DNA from: Sipunculus nudus | Lineage: Eukaryota > Annelida > Sipuncula > Golfingiida > Sipunculidae | Length of the DNA stretch: 64,000 nucleotides | Direction: 5' to 3' | NCBI GenBank assembly: GCA_026874595.1 | Contig: CM049309.1 | Span: 52,984,079 to 53,048,078 of the forward strand | Part shown: positions 1-9,911 of the stretch, piece by piece | Layout: every line of letters begins with the position of its first letter | How positions within the stretch are numbered: the stretch's first letter is position 1 | The notes under the pieces: model-generated | What the model was told of the DNA's origin: nothing | Database searches by the model: none | The model's input: the letters and a program-made list of their open reading frames with translations, nothing else | Position numbers and translations under genes: made by a program

Positions 1-7
1 GCGCACC

Positions 8-2320
8 ATGAGGGACGGGTACCTACCGCTTTTACGGCTGAAAGCGAAACGGCTGCACGATGAAGCTGTGACAGACGTCCACGACCGATACCGGACAGAG
101 TTGTTGGACCTCATACGGTTAATGGAACCGGGGACCCAGGACGCGCTGTGCATCGCCGGGGAAAGGGTTAAGGGGTTAGCCGAAGACTTTTCACGACGGA
201 CCACAGGCGACACCGCCCGTGCGGCTGAACTCACGGATGCACTCATGGGACATTTGACAACACTGAACGACGCATTCAGTCGACGGCCTCAAGAAATGGT
301 CCATCCAGAGGAAGAGGACCAGCGCAGGTCTCGTAGCCCATTGCGTCAACCAACATCACGACCCTGCCCTGATGAACTGATGAGTCATGGAAACAAAGCA
401 GACGCTTCTGTTCCCCCGCTCGTGGAGCAGCTGGTACCAATGATGGTAAAAACGGTAGATGGCCAGACACGTACTAAAAGGGCTTTGCAGACAATGAACA
501 TGTCAAAACGCGCGTTGCTTACGTGCCGCCAACGTTTACCTGCATTTCAACTTCCGACCGAGCATGCGAAAAGAGTACTCGCGGCTTCCACGCAACAGTG
601 TGATCGCCCAGCATTGCCCGTGTACGGTCCCGAGACACATTTACTTTTCCATATGATTACGTCAAAGGGGAAAAAAATAAAGGATTTCACCAGGTCACGT
701 TTGTCCAGTTTGCAAGAGACATTGCTCCGGCATGAAATGGGACCAACCGACCCGTCCTTGGCTAACGTGAACCTGGTCCCGCCAGGCCGCCAGGGAAGCA
801 GCGGGGCCTGGAGGGTGCCACAGGACAGTAAGGGTTCTTTCGTTACCGTCGCACCAGCATTCGTGCTCGCTGTCAACAACGCCGTGGCAGATGTCGGAAC
901 GTTGACTCACCAACTGGACTGTGATGCGAACCGGCACTTCTCGGACCTCTACGCCGGCCTTTGGTACCTGTACGCTTGGTATGAGATATCGCAAAATAAC
1001 CGTCAGATACAATATGTGATGTCCCGCAGGTGGGCGGATGTCGTGGCGAGCACGCCAGTGGCTCTCGAGTGTTACTACGACATGTTCCTGACGGGGTTCA
1101 AATGCGGAAAGAAGGATTTAGGTTACAGACCACTGTTGCAAACTGGACTGGAATGGGAGGCCCTCCCTCCTTTAGGAGGTTTTCCAACGGCCGCTTCCGT
1201 ATCGGGTTCTGTTGCTGCCACGACAGGTAACGATTCATGCTGGGAGGGCATACGAAATGACGTGTCCGAGTCCCAGAGGGAAGCAAGTGAAAGTCATATG
1301 ACGCACGCGGACCCCTTGAACCAAAAGGCAGACTGGACACCTTACGTCGTGTGGCCACAGCCATCGTACGGCAGTGCGGAAAAGCTAATGACGTCCTCAT
1401 GCCACACGGCAGACATGCTGTACACTATGGTCTTTGGTGCCACGCCCAGGGACGAGGAAGGGAACCCGAGCTACCGGTTAGAGGACAGGCCCATTCAGGC
1501 CGTTCTGACAGACGAGAACGCATCAGATGACTGCAGGGGCGTCTTCTACGCGTTGTACAAGTACAGTAGCGTTCGGCGAGCAGCAGTGCTAGGGATTAAC
1601 GTCACGCTGCTGCTGTACGCTATAGGATGGCACCGGACTAAACAAACATGGGAAGCGTTTACTTCATCTATTTTGATGTATTTGAAAGGTATGGATCGCC
1701 GAGTCACCACATCAAGCGCTTTCCCCGGTTTATGGCTTTTGTGTCTGCTGAACGACAGGCAAGACCTGGCGGGTGCAGTCAAAGCGTACGAGGAAGAATG
1801 GGCCAAGCGTAGAGAAACAGAGAGTGCTGCTGAATCACGGGACACACTATACATCCCCGGAATGGAGATGCACGAATGGATGGACAGGCAATACGACGGG
1901 GCACCTTACGCTTTGTTAGTTCTTCGCCAGCTTGTATACAACCTGACAGATATTGATAAACTCTCCGCAGATATATGTTTGGACCCTACTGCAACTCTCC
2001 GCCTTGATGGTAAAAGACACAACAAAAAGTCACAGAAACTTGCAAAAATACGGTCCTCTGTTCTGTTACTGCGCAACATAGCATTTCAGGAGGTTGAAAA
2101 AAATATAAACGCTTTGGGAATTTGTGCGGCATCAAACATACAAGAGGGCATAGCAGCACACACAAAATGGTACATACTAAAGAACGCCATATACACCACC
2201 ATGTACATGTTCAAACCCTTCGCAAACAATCTGTACTCGACCCCCAAAGGCCATGATTACGTATGGCAATTCATAACACAAGGTTTCACGCATAAGGAAG
2301 AACCCAATGTTTTTATGTGA
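8..2320 (+). CDS. Hypothetical protein, 770 aa, N-terminus possibly cut by the window edge
   Basis: I do not recognise this protein. The frame opens with an ATG at base 8 and has no stop upstream within the window, so the true start may lie outside it. The protein is soluble in character, with no signal peptide and only short hydrophobic patches. The first 150 residues are charged and helix-rich. The middle holds several Trp/Tyr-rich stretches, and the C-terminal third is basic. The length would suit a herpesvirus portal, tegument or regulatory protein, but no motif supports any of these. It converges with the minus-strand gene ending at 2552, and an AATAAA lies 143 bp after its stop. It is a real gene because it is a long, uninterrupted frame of normal composition and the other frames hold only fragments. 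Confidence 0.8.
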   Translation: MRDGYLPLLRLKAKRLHDEAVTDVHDRYRTELLDLIRLMEPGTQDALCIAGERVKGLAEDFSRRTTGDTARAAELTDALMGHLTTLNDAFSRRPQEMVHPEEEDQRRSRSPLRQPTSRPCPDELMSHGNKADASVPPLVEQLVPMMVKTVDGQTRTKRALQTMNMSKRALLTCRQRLPAFQLPTEHAKRVLAASTQQCDRPALPVYGPETHLLFHMITSKGKKIKDFTRSRLSSLQETLLRHEMGPTDPSLANVNLVPPGRQGSSGAWRVPQDSKGSFVTVAPAFVLAVNNAVADVGTLTHQLDCDANRHFSDLYAGLWYLYAWYEISQNNRQIQYVMSRRWADVVASTPVALECYYDMFLTGFKCGKKDLGYRPLLQTGLEWEALPPLGGFPTAASVSGSVAATTGNDSCWEGIRNDVSESQREASESHMTHADPLNQKADWTPYVVWPQPSYGSAEKLMTSSCHTADMLYTMVFGATPRDEEGNPSYRLEDRPIQAVLTDENASDDCRGVFYALYKYSSVRRAAVLGINVTLLLYAIGWHRTKQTWEAFTSSILMYLKGMDRRVTTSSAFPGLWLLCLLNDRQDLAGAVKAYEEEWAKRRETESAAESRDTLYIPGMEMHEWMDRQYDGAPYALLVLRQLVYNLTDIDKLSADICLDPTATLRLDGKRHNKKSQKLAKIRSSVLLLRNIAFQEVEKNINALGICAASNIQEGIAAHTKWYILKNAIYTTMYMFKPFANNLYSTPKGHDYVWQFITQGFTHKEEPNVFM

Positions 2321-2462
2321 ATGTCGTATTCGAGAATGGCATCCATACACACGCATACTTATACACATTTGAATAGATTCACAAGAGATATTGCATAATG
2401 CTTAAGTATAATATGTCAAACTGATATTTTGTGAACACTGTTGCTTTATATTATATATCAAC

Positions 2463-2468
2463 AATAAA
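2463..2468 (+). terminator. AATAAA polyadenylation signal
   Basis: AATAAA lies in the 231-bp AT-rich gap between two convergent genes, 143 bp after the stop of the first gene. The rest of the gap is AT-rich with short TATA/ACATA runs and no convincing coding frame. Confidence 0.6.
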
Positions 2469-2551
2469 ACAGTTGTATGTCCATGATCTATTGTTTGTTA
2501 TACATACATAGATATGTGTGTGTGTTGAAACATTAGTTTATATTTTGCTAT

Positions 2552-5500
2552 TTAAAGTTTGTAAGGTTCGACAGCGGGGGTGAGTCCTGATGTGGAGGTC
2601 CACGCCTGACACGTCATTTCTAATGTGTCCCACGGCACCTGCTGCTGCTTTTCGTTCACGTCCCCGTCAGCAGCCCACAAGGCGTGGCGTTTCTGTTGAA
2701 GCCATGTGAAATAAGCGTAAACGCCATTTACAGGTGACAAGGACCCAACTGACGGGTCGGCTGTGCAGTCGTACAAAGCGGACACGAAATCGCCATTGCG
2801 GGACCTGTAAGCTGTGCTTTGCCCGCTGAGAACAGAATCGGTCTTCCGCCCTACCCTGCCAAAACGGTCAGTTGGTCCGTGGCGTGCTCGTTGTGCGCAA
2901 GGGTCGTAATCGGCCGAGCACAACTGCAATGGTTTACACGCTGCAGGCGAAAACCGTTTGCGGAGTGTCCGCGCCAGCTGCGGCATATGGGGCCCGCTCC
3001 CGACGGCCACTGAACCCCACGTATATACCAACGGGCAGTCTTCGGACTGATCGCAATCTCCCTCCGAAGCGGTGCTTTTTTCTGCGCGGCCCCGCGTGTC
3101 TCTCAAGTTGTAGACGCACGAAATCAGACGTGACGCCAGAAAATTTAATGGGCACTCATTGGCGCGTTCCGTGTTTTGCATGGCCCTCTGCATTGCAACG
3201 TCGAGCTCTCCTACGCTTTCAATGACACGCCGATGGGACTCCACAAGTGCGTGCAGGGTGTGTGGGTTGCTGGCTTTCGGGTACGTGGCGGAACAGCATT
3301 TGTGAAGATTGCACGGCAAAGACGCGGTGACTGACCTGTTTTCATCAACGTCGGCGTCCTCGACCGCCACGCATTCCGGCGTCTTGCCCGTGTTGCCCCC
3401 CACAGGTGTAACGTGAATATTTTTGATACGTAGACGTGTGGTGCACTTAATGGGGACCAGGACAGACAGTGCCACACCTGGAAACTTCCTTGCTTTCACC
3501 GCACGTGTGTACCTGACCATTTTCCCTGGAATGCGTGACACGTTCGTTGGTCCGTGGTGGTCCACGCAAAAATTAACATTCACGACGACAATACCGGGAA
3601 CGTTCCGGGTCAGGTGGTGCTGCGCAACTGGGTCGGAAATGTGGGCACACACATGCCGTTGGAGTTCCGAGAGAAGGAGATTCTGTATACCTCCCCTGTT
3701 GTTGTTGGTCCGTTGGATCATGAGCCCTTGACTACGTTGAGCACTTCTAGAGAATGTTGCACCGGAATGATTTTTTACGGTCCCTTCAGAACTGTACGTG
3801 GTCATCCTGGGGCCGCTGAACGTGACGTACACGCGATTCGTATCAAAAGCCGTGCCTCCCCATGCAAGGTGTACGGCACCTGCCGTATCACCGCTTCCAA
3901 GTACGGCGCCCCCTTGACTGGAACTGCCCCAGACGGAAATATACGGAGACGCCAGGGGGATCTTCCCATAAACAGGGTGAGGCATTTTGCAGTCGTCAGA
4001 ACCCGTCGCACGCCAGACAACCTGGGTGGCATCGTCATTAAAAGACAGACACTGCAGCACGTGCACATCCAGCAAACCCGGATCGGGTCGCTGGTCTGTG
4101 TCTGGAACGCTTGACGCCTGGCGCGCCGACCGATAGACATCACTCAGTGCTTCGTCTGAATTGAAGGGAGCGGGTACAGGATGGACATTAGGGTTCCGTA
4201 TAAGATCGTTCAGCGTTTCCAAAATCCCGACGAAGCGCGCAGAAGCTGCAGTGCCCTCTTGCGCGTTCTGTGGATGAACGTTCTGCCAGTTGTTGGTTTT
4301 CCACGGCATAACGTCTCGCCATTCCCTGTGTAGAGACACGGTCGCGGGGACATAGTGAGCCTTCCACCAGGCTGTGGCCGGACACGAGACGTGACTCTCC
4401 GACACGTCTGTCGCATCTCGTGCATGGCCACACCGTCTCGGAGAAACCGCGCAACCGACTGCAAGATGTAACAGTAACCGTTTGATCTGAACAGACCTGC
4501 ACCCGAATCCAAGAAGACAACTCGTCGGGTGTCTCTGACCGCTCCCTGACTCATTGTCCAGGCCGACCTTTTCATGATCTGCCTGCCATTCCAAAATGTC
4601 CCAGCATTCAGGGCAAGGTGTTTCAGCCGGCCCCTCTGCTTCAGTCCTTTTGTGACAGAAGTGGTCCGTTTGTGGCGCACCTGACGGAAACCAAACCCAG
4701 AACATGTCGCTGTTTTTGTTCCATTTCTTTTTAGAAGGTCCAGTCTTCTCATCTTTCACACAGCTGCGCGGCGAAGTTGATTGGAAACCACCTCGGGTGA
4801 GCACGTCGGGAATTAAACTAGACCTGTGGTGCCAAGGCACACTGAAACTGCGGGCCCGAGGATCGTGGGAACTAGGCGGTTTGAAACGCAAGAGGCCCTG
4901 GGACGTACGGTATGCTTTAAGGAAGAGGTCGTGCCTGTAAGCCTTTATGCCCGGCACGCCTACGAAACCGTCCACCTCCGTGAACGGGATGCAAACCTCA
5001 TTGGCCTGTCGATTGACTTGGCTCACGAGGTTTCTGCACGTGTTCAACAGGTGGTGCACAGCATGACATATGTTCCACACACCTTCACCACGTTTGATAA
5101 AAGTTACTCTTTCGTTTGCGGCCTGCGCAAGCGCATCTGCGATCTGTTCAGTACGCAAGATGGCATTGTACTCCCCGAACATGCCTGTGTCTACAGCGTA
5201 TTGCATCCAGGCGACGTTTGCAGCCTCCCACCACCCCGCTGCTGCGGTACGGCGCAGAGTCTGAACGGGAATCGGCAGCGCCTTTTCTGCCAGGGCGTTC
5301 TGTATGAATACAGGGTACTTATGACTGCATATACCTATGGCACGTTCAGGGGACAAAAGTCTGCACAGGAGATACAAGAGCGCTGAATCGGGCACGCGAC
5401 TCAGAGACGGTAAGCATGCTTCCATTAGCATGCGGTCGAACAACGTGTGGAAGTGTTCAGCTGGACGCGTGGACGGGTTGCTACCTGACACCGCCCATGA

Positions 5501-6244
5501 ATCTAAATGTGGCTTACAACTGACATGGCCTGAAGGCCACACGATAAAAAAACGAGACCTGACACACGTCCGCGTTTCCAGGCACAGGCGTTTTGCTGAC
5601 GGGGCCCGTCCGTCAGTATCGTCCAGATCTGGTTGACATGTTCCCGCGTAACGGCAGAAACCGGCCGATGCTCTGTTCCATTCAGGTGTAGCGTTCCAAG
5701 CAGGGGGCTGCTTGCCACAACGAGCAGACAGGCCGTTCCACGTGTCCGTCACGTCGTAAGCTAGCACGTCGCGTGCCAACTCTTCTTTTGCTGAGTCCTG
5801 ATATGGACATATCACCCTGACATGCACAACACCCGCCCCTTCGACCATCCGTGTCGCGGCATGTTCCAGTGCCACGATGAAACGGTGACGTAAATGTTCT
5901 GATATATCATCGGCACCCGGTGTGCAGAAACGGGCCAGCAAGACAGCCACTTTTGTCATACGGACACCGTCCACGTCCGGCACGGGCTGTGACACGCACC
6001 ACCGGGTCCCGCAAGCCTTTACAACGCTGTCGACCAGTTCAACTTCTCTCTTGTAGTCAGCGTGAGTGGAGGGTGGGAACGGGAAACTGCGCGCAAACAG
6101 GTGACCGAATATCTGAAGGAGACGACGGTGATCCCAACCGTCTTTTGATTGTGCATGATAATCCCTCACCTTGTGTACTGGGACCCATTCATCAAGGATG
6201 CAAGGTGTGTCGATCCTGGCAGAAACCTGGCACAGGTCCTCCAT
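2552..6244 (-). CDS. Hypothetical protein, 1230 aa
   Basis: I do not recognise this large protein. The frame can be read from a TTG at 6277, but the first ATG is at 6244 and a TATAAAA box lies about 80 bp upstream of it, so I start it there. It has no signal peptide or membrane segment. It is rich in Cys, His and Trp, with scattered Cys pairs (two CxxC-type pairs around residues 540-620), which suggests a compact, possibly metal-binding protein. Its size lies in the range of herpesvirus primase, inner tegument and major capsid proteins. The primase acidic motif and zinc finger are not clear enough to call. Smaller frames on the plus strand within it are shadows. Confidence 0.8.
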   Translation of the reverse strand: MEDLCQVSARIDTPCILDEWVPVHKVRDYHAQSKDGWDHRRLLQIFGHLFARSFPFPPSTHADYKREVELVDSVVKACGTRWCVSQPVPDVDGVRMTKVAVLLARFCTPGADDISEHLRHRFIVALEHAATRMVEGAGVVHVRVICPYQDSAKEELARDVLAYDVTDTWNGLSARCGKQPPAWNATPEWNRASAGFCRYAGTCQPDLDDTDGRAPSAKRLCLETRTCVRSRFFIVWPSGHVSCKPHLDSWAVSGSNPSTRPAEHFHTLFDRMLMEACLPSLSRVPDSALLYLLCRLLSPERAIGICSHKYPVFIQNALAEKALPIPVQTLRRTAAAGWWEAANVAWMQYAVDTGMFGEYNAILRTEQIADALAQAANERVTFIKRGEGVWNICHAVHHLLNTCRNLVSQVNRQANEVCIPFTEVDGFVGVPGIKAYRHDLFLKAYRTSQGLLRFKPPSSHDPRARSFSVPWHHRSSLIPDVLTRGGFQSTSPRSCVKDEKTGPSKKKWNKNSDMFWVWFPSGAPQTDHFCHKRTEAEGPAETPCPECWDILEWQADHEKVGLDNESGSGQRHPTSCLLGFGCRSVQIKRLLLHLAVGCAVSPRRCGHARDATDVSESHVSCPATAWWKAHYVPATVSLHREWRDVMPWKTNNWQNVHPQNAQEGTAASARFVGILETLNDLIRNPNVHPVPAPFNSDEALSDVYRSARQASSVPDTDQRPDPGLLDVHVLQCLSFNDDATQVVWRATGSDDCKMPHPVYGKIPLASPYISVWGSSSQGGAVLGSGDTAGAVHLAWGGTAFDTNRVYVTFSGPRMTTYSSEGTVKNHSGATFSRSAQRSQGLMIQRTNNNRGGIQNLLLSELQRHVCAHISDPVAQHHLTRNVPGIVVVNVNFCVDHHGPTNVSRIPGKMVRYTRAVKARKFPGVALSVLVPIKCTTRLRIKNIHVTPVGGNTGKTPECVAVEDADVDENRSVTASLPCNLHKCCSATYPKASNPHTLHALVESHRRVIESVGELDVAMQRAMQNTERANECPLNFLASRLISCVYNLRDTRGRAEKSTASEGDCDQSEDCPLVYTWGSVAVGSGPHMPQLARTLRKRFSPAACKPLQLCSADYDPCAQRARHGPTDRFGRVGRKTDSVLSGQSTAYRSRNGDFVSALYDCTADPSVGSLSPVNGVYAYFTWLQQKRHALWAADGDVNEKQQQVPWDTLEMTCQAWTSTSGLTPAVEPYKL

Positions 6245-6322
6245 CCCGCTTCCTCTCTCCACAGCCTGTAACTGCAATTATGATATGCAACACACTGGCT
6301 AACATCGGTGCGTGTCTGTTTT

Positions 6323-6329
6323 TTTTATA
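6323..6329 (-). promoter_or_regulatory. TATAAAA box of the 1230-aa gene
   Basis: On the minus strand TATAAAA lies about 80 bp upstream of the ATG at 6244, followed by a run of A. The position supports that ATG over the upstream TTG. Confidence 0.5.
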
Positions 6330-6353
6330 CATCCTAATCTGCTACTGAATCAT

Positions 6354-6373
6354 GATCACGTGATCACGTGATC
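6354..6373. repeat. 20-bp perfect palindrome with two CACGTG E-boxes
   Basis: GATCACGTGATCACGTGATC is its own reverse complement and contains CACGTG twice, 10 bp apart. It lies just upstream of the TATA box of the 1230-aa gene. It may be a dimeric regulator or bHLH site. Confidence 0.6.
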
Positions 6374-6477
6374 TATCTGGCGTAAGAAGACTGCTATGAA
6401 TGACACATCCATCACACACAATAATGCTATACCACACACCTTTTTCGAATAAAAACAAACAACAGCGTGCCATATTT

Positions 6478-6483
6478 TTTATT
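6478..6483 (-). terminator. AATAAA polyadenylation signal (minus strand)
   Basis: TTTATT on the plus strand reads AATAAA on the minus strand, about 70 bp after the stop of the membrane-protein gene at 6552. Confidence 0.5.
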
Positions 6484-6551
6484 GCATTTACAATCCACCA
6501 TGTACATTGCTCATATATATAGAGCGAGAGAAAGATGTTTTTCATGCCTTG

Positions 6552-7733
6552 TCAATGCAATACAACTCTTTTCAGGAACGTTGCTGCATCGTATATGTCT
6601 CTCGTGAAGTTTCCCGGGATGACATGGAGGCGCAACCACGAGATCGCGTCTATAGACCTGTGGCCACCACAAACGTATAAGCACATAAAAAATAAAGCTA
6701 TACAAATACACGAAAATACTAAGTACACCTTACATGCATACAGTCGGCGAACGTGGCACAAAAAAACCAGCAGAACCAGACTCGAGACACTCGTCAGAAA
6801 CCACGTAAGTACACGCACCACATTACAAACGAGGCTGCTGGAGAACCGAGGCCATATGTGCGTTCTCCTAAAGCGCATCCACAGTTTCCTGAAAGGCAGG
6901 TTCGGATCGGACGCCGCCAGCAGGCTGTGCAAGGTGGTCTTAGATCGTCCGTACAGTCCTGTCCTTTCCTGGCATTTCGAATCAGCATTACGGGACCAAA
7001 ATTCGGCGACTGCCCTGTCTTCTTCCTGTAAAATGTTCCTTGAACGGTTCACCAGACTACCGTCGTATTTCACGGCTGATCCCGCCTGCATGCGCTTCTT
7101 GTAATTCACAAGACGCAGAGGATATACTGGCCCGGCTGTAGTCTGCACGTCCTGCGATACCCGTTCCAAACATATGGCGTCTTCCTCGACACTTTCACTT
7201 TCTGTTTCGGAATCTGTGCAGTATACAGAGCAATCAGAGTCACTGGAACTGTCTTCGTTGTCATCAACGACGTCGCTGTGAGTGACGCGCGGATGCCGCA
7301 GGAAACTGTGTAAGGGGACCATGCAAGGCATCTCACCCGCGCTGGTTTCACCCAGCGGCTGGATGTACTCGGTATTCACCTTGTGATACGTCATGTCGCA
7401 GTCTGGCTCTGTTTCCGACCCGGGGCGTCTCACGATGGACACGAGTCCACCAGCAGCCTGACTCATTAATTTCAGATACCATGTCCCCGACCCGTCCAGC
7501 ACCCGTAATACTTTGTACAGCGAAGATAGGCTAACCCGTTTGATACCTGCGCAGCTGCCGATGTTGACGCAGGCGGGTGTATTGGGATCAGAAACAGACG
7601 GACATACATGTTCCCCCAATAACCTGAAATCCAAAGAATGTTTGGGGTTTTCATATTGCACGTGAGCCTGCACGACGTCCCGAAGTGCGGGCGGCCGTTC
7701 ACTTCCCTTCCCTGCAGCGTGATCCTCAAACAT
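6552..7733 (-). CDS. Putative membrane protein, 393 aa, with acidic Ser-rich region
   Basis: The family is not recognised. The N-terminal half is ordinary globular sequence. Around residues 170-205 there is a Ser/Asp/Glu-rich acidic stretch. Near the C-terminus two hydrophobic segments of about 22-24 residues (roughly 295-318 and 324-348) are separated by a short basic, Cys-containing loop, and a 40-residue tail follows. This predicts a C-terminally anchored hairpin membrane protein with a large N-terminal domain and no signal peptide. It could be a nuclear-egress or envelope protein, but no motif decides it. The start is an ATG. The frame is open for about 17 codons upstream of that ATG, overlapping the end of the next gene, so a longer or spliced form is possible. 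A minus-strand AATAAA follows. Confidence 0.7.
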   Translation of the reverse strand: MFEDHAAGKGSERPPALRDVVQAHVQYENPKHSLDFRLLGEHVCPSVSDPNTPACVNIGSCAGIKRVSLSSLYKVLRVLDGSGTWYLKLMSQAAGGLVSIVRRPGSETEPDCDMTYHKVNTEYIQPLGETSAGEMPCMVPLHSFLRHPRVTHSDVVDDNEDSSSDSDCSVYCTDSETESESVEEDAICLERVSQDVQTTAGPVYPLRLVNYKKRMQAGSAVKYDGSLVNRSRNILQEEDRAVAEFWSRNADSKCQERTGLYGRSKTTLHSLLAASDPNLPFRKLWMRFRRTHIWPRFSSSLVCNVVRVLTWFLTSVSSLVLLVFLCHVRRLYACKVYLVFSCICIALFFMCLYVCGGHRSIDAISWLRLHVIPGNFTRDIYDAATFLKRVVLH

Positions 7734-7746
7734 GCCTTCCCTGACC

Positions 7747-8046
7747 TCAAATGCTGGTGCAGTCCCGAAGCAGACGTAGATTGTTGGTCACAGCTTTGGA
7801 GTGTACTTCACAAAAGTGTCCGTCTCTTGCGCTCTGAATGGCAGATGCCCTGACCCCGGTCACAACAAAATGTTGGAGAGCAGACAGTGAGGTGCAAGGT
7901 CGATTATCCTTTGTCCGTGGAAATGTGTCCAGTAGCTCTCTCGGTGTCACGGTCTGGAAGTACACCAGATCGGTTGCGGGCGATGACTGCTGCTGAGTCG
8001 CGCGTGACGCATCATTACCCGACCCATCGGCAGTCTGTTGATACAT
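7747..8046 (-). CDS. Small hypothetical protein, 99 aa
   Basis: This is a short minus-strand frame between the terminase end and the membrane-protein gene. It can be read from a GTG at 8079 but the first ATG is at 8046. It ends 13 bp before the ATG of the next gene, which is in another reading frame. The N-terminus is Ser/Thr/Gln-rich, and there is no recognisable domain. It may be a separate small gene, or a 5' exon or frameshifted beginning of the 393-aa protein. The composition resembles a real protein, and the gap would otherwise be unusually empty for this genome. Confidence 0.4.
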   Translation of the reverse strand: MYQQTADGSGNDASRATQQQSSPATDLVYFQTVTPRELLDTFPRTKDNRPCTSLSALQHFVVTGVRASAIQSARDGHFCEVHSKAVTNNLRLLRDCTSI

Positions 8047-8139
8047 ACGGGCACGTGTCAGATTTTCCGAACATAACACGCAGTGCGTACCATTTTAGGA
8101 CATGTGCCCCTGTTATTTAAGGGGAAAACATCGTGCATC

Positions 8140-9424
8140 CTAAATAATGGACGTGTGCAACGGTGCCAACTCATGTACGTTAAAGTTTTCGTTTCTCTCG
8201 TTTAGCAACAGGTTGTATGCCAGTATCAGGGAAAGGGCCACGTCATCCTGTGTATGATCGTGGGGCTTTCGGTCCGGCCGGAATTTCGACAGCTGCTCCG
8301 TGATCAAATTCCTAGCGTCCAACCCGGCATGCTCAAGTGCCGAGCTGGCGAGGCTCATTGACAAACGCACGATGCGACTGTTGAATGCACTTTGAAAGAG
8401 GGACACTAAAGTTTTTTTCTGTTTGTCCAGGAAGAAACCCGCAACCTCGGCTGTCCCGAAATCCCGCACGGATTGGAGCCCAACCGTCTTGGCATCCTTC
8501 TCTGTCCTCCTCCTGTGGGTGAATTGAAACGACAGCGACCGAACCGGCCCGGCCATTTTTTTGGCGGCGTTGTGTATGAAATGACAAATCTGCACGGCCA
8601 GGTGTTCGTTGCTATTGCTTTCCACAGCGACAACAGCAGTCTTGAAACGGGACGAGTATGTCAGCGGGCACGCGTGCATATTCACAACACGCTGCAGCAG
8701 GCGCAAAACCGCCAGCCCAATGAAAACTTCCGCTGGTACGCTGTGTTCTATCAAACGCACCTCGTCCAATCCGAGGACGACCGCCATGCGCCTGGTTTTG
8801 TTTGAGGGGACCCTGCGGGAAACACGACCGGACGGCGGAGCGCCAGGTGTGTAACGACACACGCAAGCTATTCCTGAAGCAGACACCGACACGTTGGTGG
8901 TGTAAGCTGGGTCCACGTACACAAACAATGTATCACCCAAACAATCGACATTGTTGAATGTATCCAAGTCATTCAAACCGTCTTTCATTTCTTGCAGGAC
9001 AGATCGTGAAAAAAGCCCAACCTCATCCCCCGAATTCTGCCCATCCGGCTGCCCGTCGCCGCGCCCCAGACTAACGCCCATATTTTCTGTTTCGTAGCTG
9101 TGAGGTTCCAACGTGTTCATAACCGTCTTTTGTACAACGTCCGTCGTGATGTGAGGCGGCAGTGACATGACGTAGTGGTGACACGCTATGGCTTCCGGCG
9201 ACTCGGCAACGCGTGGAACGTCTGCAGGACAGCTGAAGCACACGCGGTAGTAAGCAACTCCTGTCCGTTCCAACTTCAGTAAGGCGCATGTATTCTCAGC
9301 CGACGTGTTCATCGAAGATGTGAGCACCAACTTGGTCCCTCTGCGGTTCACGTAAGGCAACAGGTGTGTCAACGTTTTCACAAATCCAGCTTCGTCAACA
9401 TACACGATGTCGTACGTGTGACCC
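8140..9424 (-). CDS. Terminase large subunit, exon 2 (ATPase end and nuclease domain)
   Basis: This is the 3' exon of the DNA-packaging terminase, which translocates DNA into capsids and cuts concatemers. The exon supplies residues 385-811 and the last base of codon 384. It begins with a hydrophobic strand ending in VDEAG (Walker B, Asp394-Glu395), followed by a Thr-Ser-Ser coupling motif. The RNase H-type nuclease acids are in order: DPAY (Asp555), VAVES (Glu652) and QDD (Asp777/778). The junction fits an AG at 9426-9425 on the minus strand, which keeps frame with the GTAAGT donor after exon 1. The stronger CAG 8 nt upstream would shift the frame into a stop within about 20 codons. Exon 2 itself has no good ATG; the open frame upstream starts only with GTG. 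Confidence 0.93.
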
Positions 9425-9497
9425 CTGCCAGCCTGAAACGAACGAGGAAAGAAAACGTCACTGATTATAAAAAAAGGCCATGGTGGCGACACAACAA

Positions 9498-9504
9498 TAT
9501 AAAA
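9498..9504 (+). promoter_or_regulatory. TATAAAA box of the 83-aa gene
   Basis: TATAAAA lies 50 bp upstream of the ATG at 9554. This is a canonical early-type box. Confidence 0.6.
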
Positions 9505-9553
9505 GCACGTGAGTGCGCAGATTCATCAGACACATATTCAAAAGGGAGGGTGG

Positions 9554-9805
9554 ATGGCTCAAGGCACCGAACACACTTTAGACGAGTTAGAGGACTTGGT
9601 GAGTAGCTGGGAACAAGCACTGCTCGTGAGCACGCCACAACAGATCATAGACCGGTTACACGAGAACTGCTTTATGGTACACGAGCATGTTCGGGATGAG
9701 GGAACGTGTGATACGAGAAGATGTGACATCGTCTTAAAAGCGTTATCCTCCCTTGTGATGTCTGCTTACTACGATATATGCACCACTCACAGTGACCGCA
9801 TCTGA
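9554..9805 (+). CDS. Small acidic protein, 83 aa, positional counterpart of UL91/ORF30
   Basis: The frame extends upstream to a GTG at 9509, but that lies almost on the TATA box, so I use the ATG at 9554. The product is a small acidic helical protein with three Cys and no membrane segment. By sequence alone it is unrecognised. By position it is the first plus-strand gene after terminase exon 2, where beta- and gammaherpesviruses carry UL91 (ORF30 in rhadinoviruses). That gene encodes a protein of roughly 75-110 residues and belongs to the viral late-gene pre-initiation complex. Size, strand and order fit, but no motif confirms it. It has a TATAAAA box and is followed by the box of the next gene. 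Confidence 0.6.
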   Translation: MAQGTEHTLDELEDLVSSWEQALLVSTPQQIIDRLHENCFMVHEHVRDEGTCDTRRCDIVLKALSSLVMSAYYDICTTHSDRI

Positions 9806-9849
9806 CAACAAAAACCTATCGCACCTCTGGGGTGCCAATCAGCTGAGAA

Positions 9850-9856
9850 TATAAAT
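9850..9856 (+). promoter_or_regulatory. TATAAAT box of the Cys/His protein gene
   Basis: TATAAAT lies 56 bp upstream of the ATG at 9912, in the 106-bp gap after the 83-aa gene. Confidence 0.55.
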
Positions 9857-9911
9857 GATCATACACATTTTAGGTATTTTATGGCAACATATATGACAGG
9901 GTACCCCACTC

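Noticed and set aside
3554..5386. Plus-strand frames up to 186 codons (3554-4114, 4826-5386) opposite the 1230-aa gene
   Set aside because: They are shadow frames of a long minus-strand gene, without promoter or recognisable composition. The same applies to 36711-37358 opposite the 1323-aa gene.
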